64,000 nt of DNA from the NCBI RefSeq assembly GCF_021018895.1, contig NC_079365.1:20441001-20505000 (forward strand), given 5' to 3'. This DNA comes from Seriola aureovittata. Its lineage: Eukaryota; Chordata; Actinopteri; Carangiformes; Carangidae. Both the position numbers and the translations under genes were made by a program. The notes under the pieces are model-generated. The model searched no databases, was not told the origin of the DNA, and saw nothing but the letters and a program-made list of their open reading frames with translations. The number at the start of each line of letters is the position of its first letter. The first letter of the stretch is position 1. This document shows positions 26,701-35,541 of the stretch, in pieces.

Positions 26701-29085
26701 ACCGTGAAAACCCATTGGACAATGTCCTTCTGTACTCTCTGAGGCGAGCAGGCAGCGTGGAGATGCTGGAACACAGTGGAGATGAAGATGAGAGGAGAAC
26801 GTCACGTAAGTCATCACCACGAGTTGCATCTCATCACTCCATTCGGACTTCCTTCCCTCACACAAGAATTACGCTGAACCGTCCCTGCCCTCAACCCCCA
26901 GTTTACTCACAGCCTCTCACTCCATCATCATCACCACTTTTTTCTTCAAACTTCCATACAGGCCTCTTACATCCCTCCATCCTCTCCTCCATCCTCTCCT
27001 CCATTCAGCCCACGTATATTTTCACACGGCCGCCGTGGCAAATAATCCCACAGTCAGTCCTGTCTCACCTCCGCCGTCACCCGGCCCTCCCGCTTTTCAT
27101 CCTCACCACCATCCCCTCTCATCTGCTCTCCTGCCCCGCAGCCGAACGCCCAGCACTGACCTCCTCCTCCTCTACCTCCCTCTCTTCCTCCAACTCCTCC
27201 ACCTTCTCCTTTCCTCCCTCTGCAGTCCCTCGCTCGACATCCAACCTGGAAAACACAGAGAGGAAAAGAGTAAAGACCCGGCTGAAGAAGCTGATCCTAA
27301 AGAGACCTCCTCTGCAGGCCCTGCAGGAGAAAGGGCTCATTAAAGGTGAGATATCTTTTTGAAGTTTCAGACTGTTTGAGTGCATGTGTATCCTTTATTC
27401 AGCAGCATGCAGGGCAGTGGTGAATGATGGTGAGACATGTTCTCTTTTGCTCAGTCGTTAATATTACAGCTAAAAATATCAAATATTGACTTGACTGTTG
27501 ACTGTTGTGAAGTTGAGGATATTTTACCATCTTGCTGGCTGCCATCACAGTTGTGAGAGCAGACAAGAAAATCTGTGTGTTTATCCTGCAGTTATGCCAC
27601 ATCCTCTTGTGAGTGTGAATTGCTGTTCTCTTTTTTTCTGTTTAGTAAGAGCTCCTCCAAAATGAAAGTTTCTCACAGAGCCTGTCTGCACTATTATGAC
27701 ATCTTTTCATCATGTGAACTCTTGTCTCTATCACGTCTTTTCTTCTACGGAAGTTAGCACACTAACCAGCTAGCCCCGGCCTGTCTTGTCATTGTCCAAT
27801 AGCGACTCATTGTAGCCTCCAATCTGCCCCGAATATGTAGCGCTGCACAGAGGGCGTATTAAAATCTCTTGTCTTGTGAATGCAACGATGACCGAAGCCC
27901 TTGTCAAGCATTGATCATCACCACCCTTTCCTGCAAGAAACGTACAAATAGCCCCTTTAGTAATTTTTTTAAATTATATTTGTGGCCTTCACAGTTACCC
28001 AGTTGAACACCAATGGGAGATGGATAGTTTCTTGCAGTAGATGGTGCTCTCCGCCATGTTCATCAAAACAGCAAATGGGGGAATGCCTGCAGTCAAGTTT
28101 GAGACTTAGAGTAGAATCTATATGAATGAGCAGTGAAGCTGTCCTGCAAACCCATGGTGGTGAAACACCTGACTAACAATAGGAGAAAAAGTACAGTGAT
28201 GTTAGTAGACAAGACACTTTCCTGTGTCTTTTATGCGACATTCTGAAAAGTTTTAACATGTTATTTAGGGGTTTGTCCATATTCTAAGCTAAAACATCTT
28301 AGCAAAAAAAAAAAAACATTAAGCATTTTTTTTTTTGTATTTTGGGGGTATTTTGCCTTTTTTACATAAGAGAGGAAAAGGAAGAGAGGAAGAAAGACAT
28401 GCAGCAAAGGGGATATTGCAGTCAAACCCCTTGGCCACCAGGATGCCCCAGCATCTCGTATGTTTAACAAAGATAAAACAATTATTCTGTTAGTTTCCAA
28501 CTGCTACAGCTTCCATGAGGCTTGAACAACACAACAATAGCATAGGCCTTAAGGGTTATGTGGCCTCTACTACATCCTCATAGGAGGCATGACATGATTT
28601 CCTGCATGTCACTGGATCAGAAGAAGTCGTTCAGAAAAATGGTGAAGCATCTGTAGATTTATAACAAGAAGATTTTTACATACATTTTACACAGACTTTT
28701 TTCTAGCTACCGTGAAACTATAGCTGAAAATAGGAACCTGTGCTTTTATGGTTGAATATTGTTCAGTTCTCACTGTTGATGACATTCTCTTCACAAGCAA
28801 GTTCATCTCAGAGATGAAATAATATGATCATACAGCAGTATAATGGTGCCATATTCTAGAGTAAAGGGTTGCATGAGTTTTTTTTTTTACCCTATAGACT
28901 ATACAGTGCATGGGTTGTATTGCATCATCAAGTGTGAGCCTAGATCTCCGCTGGGAGCAGAGTCAAACGTAGAGGTTTTCTCCCATAGTGAACTGTAAAT
29001 TTATCACTAGATTAACTTAAGCCTGCAGCTCTTACATCATGTCTGTTATCTGATAAAAAAAACAAAAAAAAACAACAGACATAAA

Positions 29086-29123
<38 letters not shown>

Positions 29124-32100
29124 TTGTGTCCGTCTGTCATCGCTCTTCAGATCAGGTGTTTGGCTGTCGTCTGGAGATGCTCTGCGAGCGAGAGAAGAAC
29201 ATGGTCCCTCGCTTCGTCAGGCTTTGTACTGAGGCTGTGGAGAGGAGAGGTACAGTCACTGCAGACAGCCCCGCTAATGTGATTCTCAACTTAAAGCGGA
29301 CACATGAGAGAGCAGCCTCAATCTTGTTTTGAGCGTCAGTCATTTGACGGCAGCTCTGCACCTACTGTGCAGCTCTGTGACATAAATCAACAGAGAGGAA
29401 TTTACTGCAAAATGTTTTTGATCGCCAGAGAGGACGCAGGCTCAGAGGCACACATTAAGAGAAGGACGTACGACAGCTGCCAGCCAGAGAGAGATCGAAA
29501 TTAAAGACAATGAAAGTGGTTTGGAAACTGCCTAGAAACCATACTGCAAATAAATATTTAACTCAAACAAACAAACAAACAAAACTGTTTTGACCATAAG
29601 GCCTTTAAAAACCTGGTTTTGATGATTTAAATATTTCTATGGAGCAGTTTGAGCAGATTGAGACAATTACATTCGAGGCTGTGACAGACTGAAAAACTTC
29701 AACGACAAAGTGGCTAAACTGCAGCCACAAAAATAGAAAGAGGAATTATGTCGTTAGTTGTCATAGCTATAGTGTATAATTACTGTGGTAGAGATGGAAG
29801 CATACTATGCTAATTCAGATATATATACTAACCAATATGTTTCTTTTTGTGTCCTGTAAACAGTTTCTCATGTGGTTTCCTTGTCTGAATTGAGGGTGTA
29901 ATGATAGATGGTGCCTTATGTTATACAGATAAGGGCTGCAGTTAACAATTATTTTCATTATCGATTAATCTGGCAGTCATTTCCTTGATTATTTCAGTAT
30001 TTTTAGCCTGTAACATGTCCGAAAATAGTGAAACATTTCCGTTGTAATTCACCAAAACCCAAACTGATACTTTCTTAATTTGTCCAACCAACAGTCAAAA
30101 AAACAAAGACATTAAAATTACTATCACAGGAGAAGACCAGCAAATATCTATGTTAGGAAGCCTGATCCAATTTTTGTTGTTTTAGCTTAGAAAATGACTT
30201 AAACTGTTTCCTGTCGAATCAGTTAATTTACAAATAGTTTCATCTTTAATCGATTCTAAAGCCTCTGGAGAAAAATTTGTGATTTCAGCACAAACAGTTA
30301 AAATGAACTTGACATGACCAGTGAAAACGTGTGGGTCAAACACAACAACAATGAAAAGATAATCAACTAATAATAATAATAATAATAATATGCATAATTC
30401 TGTTGCATATTAAAACATCAGCCATTCCGATGGAGTAAAGTTTAAGTTTTATAACAGCACCAGAATACATAAAATGTCAGTCAGTGGCTCCTTTAGACTG
30501 TGAAGCTGTGTAGTTTAAACTTGAAGCCGTCTGATAGGATTTTAACAAGCAATGTTTCACAAAGCCCGACTTGTTCTACAGTTTCTGACAACCAGTGTGG
30601 AGAAAGCAGGAACTCGTTATCATAACAAGGCGCTTTGACAAGTAACAAACACGGTGAAATGTAAAGAGGAAGTTTAAAAGTATTTATGGTGCCTTGTGAT
30701 CATGCAAAAATGTGACTCTAAAGTGGCAAAATGTGCTTTTACTTAACTTTATTCACATGTTTTGGGAACTTATGCAACAAAACAAATTTTTTAGACACAC
30801 TTGAAATGTGACAGACAGGACCAAGAAAACAATGAAATCATCTAATTTTATCTTAAACTCATGGGGTCACGTTTTAATTATAGACACACACATATATATG
30901 TATATAGTATGCCAGTTGTATTTTGATACAACAATCCTTATGTCTTATGCTGCAGGACTGGACACTGATGGCATCTACAGAGTATCAGGAAACCTGGCAG
31001 TGATTCAGAAACTACGCTTCCTGGTGAACCACGGTGAGGAGGGGAAAAACTGAACAGTATCTGATGATTCATGTTGATAATGTTGATTTTGTCTCTGACA
31101 ATGAAACTGAGATGAAAATGTCAAGGGAGGAGAGACGTGGGGGCAGGTGGAATCTTGACTTTCCTGGCGTTTGTCAGAAATCATTACAGTTTTATCTGAT
31201 TCCTCTTTTTCAGCCACTTGAAATCAAGACAAATGTCCACTGATACTGATTTGTTCGTTCTAATTGTTTATAATGATTGATGTTTCAAATATCAGAAATT
31301 TCACACACATGAACACCTTTTGTTTTCAACACACATTCACTGTATACCTGCTTGAAATCCATTGCCATTGTCTCACTCCCACTACACAACATCCTTTTTG
31401 ATGAAGTGGACGATGAGGAAAGGCTGACGTAGTAACTGTTGGTTTTTGCAGAGCGAGCGGTGACTACCGACGGCCGTTACATGTTCCCAGCGGAGTTGGT
31501 ACAAGGTAGATTTAGACGGACGCGGAGAGCAGCTGCTTTCATGTGTTACTCAGCCCCGGCTTGTTTTGTGCATTATGTGTTGCATAACGTGAACATCTCA
31601 GTCAAAAACTCCCCAAAACACCCACCCACAGACTGACACACCGAGCGGAGCGGAGCCGAGCTGAGCTGCGGCACAGACGTGCACTGAGCAGTTTGGTGGT
31701 TGTGCTACCATTTGCTTAATGTATGTGTGTCCCTTAGGCTTTTCTGCTTTAAGTTTTCTGATGTAATAACACGCAGCAGGTTGTACAGCGAGCTCTCACA
31801 CAGTCCATGCCTGCCATCAAGTGGACGAAACGGAGAATCAGCTGCTTGTGCACTGTGGAGTGCGCTAATCCCACGGCAATATCTCACTGACTAATGCTTC
31901 TCATCGTAAGATGCTAGAGATGGTACCATTTGTTTAAACCATGAATACTGACCTAATTGACACTGAGGTCAAATTAAAGCTCTTGATTTTTTTTTTTTCT
32001 TTCTTTGGTTCTTTTGATCCAATTTGAGAAGCAGTGGTCAGGCCTGGATTTAAAAAACAGAAGTGTGCTGTAGTTAAAAGTGTGTGTGTGCTTGTGTGTG

Positions 32101-35100
32101 TGCCTCTCTGCCTTCTCTCACTCTCACCAACCATCTTTATCTCCCTCCTGCAGCTACAAGCCTTCATGTTCCGCCTCAGCACTGACGTGAATTTGCTCTC
32201 TGTTCTGTTCATGTTCTTCACTAAATGATGCCGTGACTGTAACTCCACTGTGTTGTTTTTTTTTTTTCTATCTAAATTCTAACTCTTTGTCTCTCATTTT
32301 CATATGGCCTTGCTTCTCGTTCACTTCTTCTGACCCTGTCCGTCTGGATTTCTTGCCGTTCCCCTCCAACTCGCCCCCCCTAACCCCCTCCCTTGTCTCT
32401 CAGAGGAGAAGCTGAATTTGGATGAGAGCGAGTGGGAGGACATTCATGTCATCACGGGAGCTTTGAAACTTTTCTTTCGCGAGCTTCCTGAGCCTCTGGT
32501 GCCCTACGGCTTCTTCACAGACATCGTGGAGACAGTCAGTGAGTGACCAGTTTCAGTCCCATTCAGACTTCAGTTTTCTTTACAGCCTCCCCCTTGACAC
32601 TTGTCTTTGATCAACCTGAGATAGAAATGAAAGCACTTCATCAGTCATCTCATCACTGCTTGCATAGTTTGTATGAAATTAAAACAACATTTTTAAAAAG
32701 CAAATAATCAAACCTTTATATTTTAATGTGACATTTTTTAGAACACAATTTTCGGTTCAAATATTTATTAATAATATTTTGTCTTTTATTTGACTGAGAG
32801 AGATGGGAGGGGTTTATATGCATAAAAGTCCCTGTGGGGGATGTTGTATTACAAAATCAGCAGCTTAAACATCTAGGCTATCAGGACTCCCACACAGGAC
32901 ACTTTTTTTTAATCACACCTGATTATTTTTCCTCTGGTGTTGTTTTATTCTGAAGAGTCATTACGCTGCTGTGGTCTTAATGACTCAAAACCATTCACTT
33001 CCTTCCACTTTGATGCTTTGGTGTCAAGCTGTAGTGAATATAATTAACCTCCTTACAGAATACAGTATTTACATATATATATATATATACACAGTATATC
33101 ATGAAAGATATATGGACATCGTAAAAGAAAAAAAGATTCTTCCCAAAACGAAAAAATTGCATGAAATTCAAGGCGAGAGTAGAATAATTATATCCTGACA
33201 GAGCTGGAATTTGTGGAACAGTATTGAATAAAACCATCACTTGGTTTTACTGCAAAAAAAATTTAAAGACTTAAAGTACAAGTCTTCACATTTAAGCTGC
33301 TCCCCATACAGCCCATATTCCCATACTTCTCATCTCAAATACAAATAAATGTTGACACCGTCATTTAAAGGATAAGGCTGAGGTTACTCTGTATATTTTT
33401 TTATTGTCAACAAATCCCTTGAGAAGACCACAACCAACCATGTGTTACTTTGTTTTTCAATACTTTACGACTTCCTTAACCTTACCCTAAACCTATTCGC
33501 TCCTACTAAAGACATAAATCTTTAAAAAAAAGTATACCACAAATAAAGCAGTAAAGATTCAGTAATTTCCTAAAAAGAACAACTAGTTTTTAGCAAATGC
33601 TTCTCAGATGTGAGTAAATTGTGCATTTTTTGCTGACATATGGACATATTCAGTGCACTGATGAGTATTTACAGCAGCGTGTTGGTATCAGCGAGATTGA
33701 CTCATATTAAACGACACTTGCCAGGTTCATTGTTTTAAAGGAAGGTGTCATCCTGTAACAGTGTAAGTGTGACTCAGTAAGGTTTTTAATAGTGTCTGAA
33801 CGACAATGTAGTTCTGCTGCACTTAAACCAAATCAGGCTTAGCCTACATACAACACATACAAGATCTCAAAACTTTTCCTTTATCTGTATTTATCAATGA
33901 ATTTGCATGCATGTCTGTGATACACCAGTGTATTGTAATATCTGTTACTTATACTACTTATCCTATAACAGTAGATAATCTGGTATTTCAACATTGATTA
34001 CATGCAGTAAGAAAACTTAAATTAAGGAAAGAAAATTGTAATAAATGTAAATGTATTCTTGGCATGAACGGCCCTGTTTCTTATCAATCCATGGGACACA
34101 GTGTGAGCACAGGGAGTGATCAGCAGTTCACTGCTCATCAAACCACAGTGGAGATAATTGATGATTGCAAACTGTATCATATAAGATAGTGGATGCTGAT
34201 AAGGTGCATGTGATATCAATTAATGGATGTAAATCAGGTTCAGGATGGTAATAAAGTAATGAAATATAATGCAAACGATAACATTCATTATGATCTGACA
34301 TGTCTCTCGCTCTGTGTTGCAGAGATGTCGGACTACATGGACAAAGTGGACCGTTTGAAGTGTCTGGTGCTTAACATGCCTCCTCCAAACCACGACACGC
34401 TGCTGTTCATGTGCCGCCATCTCAAACGGTGAGAGGGTGGGCGTGAAACCATGTGCAGTACATCTCTGCTGTGTTATCTGTCCTCATCTCTGCTTGTTTC
34501 CATTTACTTCCCATGGTTTCAGTGCCATTTCATAATATATTCCCCTGGCACGTTTCGGCACGACAGAATGAACCAGATGCCCTTGTAGGAAAATAAAATC
34601 TCTTGCTTATAACTTTTCTTTTTTAATTCTGACCACAAGATGGGGTAGTTCCCCTGTTGTTCTCAGTAATTTTCTGTCAGGGATTCTTTGGCCACGGCTC
34701 TTAAAGCATGCCAGCGCTGTACCAGGATCACACTGTTGTTAAGTTTGGGTCCCTGTGAAGATGAAAAGGCTGGAGGAAGATGAATGGCGTACAATGTTCT
34801 GCGAGCCAGTTCCTTTTACAGTACATAAAATGTGTGTTTTTTACCGCCTATGGTTTTTCCTTCCACTTCAGGGGTGAGTGTTCGTGTTCTGAGGCTGATG
34901 TTTGTGCCAGGGTGTGGTGGGCCCCATGAATTTGTCAACTCTGTGTCTTTCTCTCATTTTCTCTCCGCTGTCATTCCTTTCCCCCCTCGTTCTGTTTCTC
35001 ATTTATTATCTCCCTGCTCAATCACCTCCGCCGCCTCCTCCCTTGCTGGCTTGCTACCTTTCTTTCCTTACTTCCTCTTTATCCTCTTCCTTCTCTTTCC

Positions 35101-35504
35101 ATTCTCCCCTTCCTCTTCCTCCCCTCTTCCTCCTCTTTCCATCCCTCTCTACTTTTTCTCCGTCCTCCTCCTCCTCCTCTTCCCTCCGCCCGCCCCCCCC
35201 AACCCCCCCGCTTTCCTCCTTGCCTCAAAGGTCCCATGGGAGCCTTGTGGTTCGTCTGCTGGAAGGCATACCAACACCACCGCCGCCACCACTGGAACCT
35301 CTCTCTTTTCTCTCTCTTCGCCCTCTCCTTCGCTTGTTCCTTTTTTTTTTCTCTCTTCCCTCCCCTCTCTCTCTCTTTTCCTCCTCTCTTTTTAATGTGG
35401 AAGTTTTGAGCAATTGCTGGCTGCTTCTGTGGCTTGGTGGGAATGGCATTTTTAGAAGAATGCCTCATGCTGTGGCTTTAACCCATTCCTGAGTCCCCCC
35501 AGAT

Positions 35505-35541
<37 letters not shown>

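Noticed and set aside
32971..33240. Overlapping small ORFs around a TA run
   Set aside because: AT-rich intron with no codon bias, no splice sites and no family match.
34832..35492. Two overlapping ORFs of 187 and 196 codons
   Set aside because: They come from the polypyrimidine tract in intron 19; Pro/Ser/Leu/Phe-rich in every frame.
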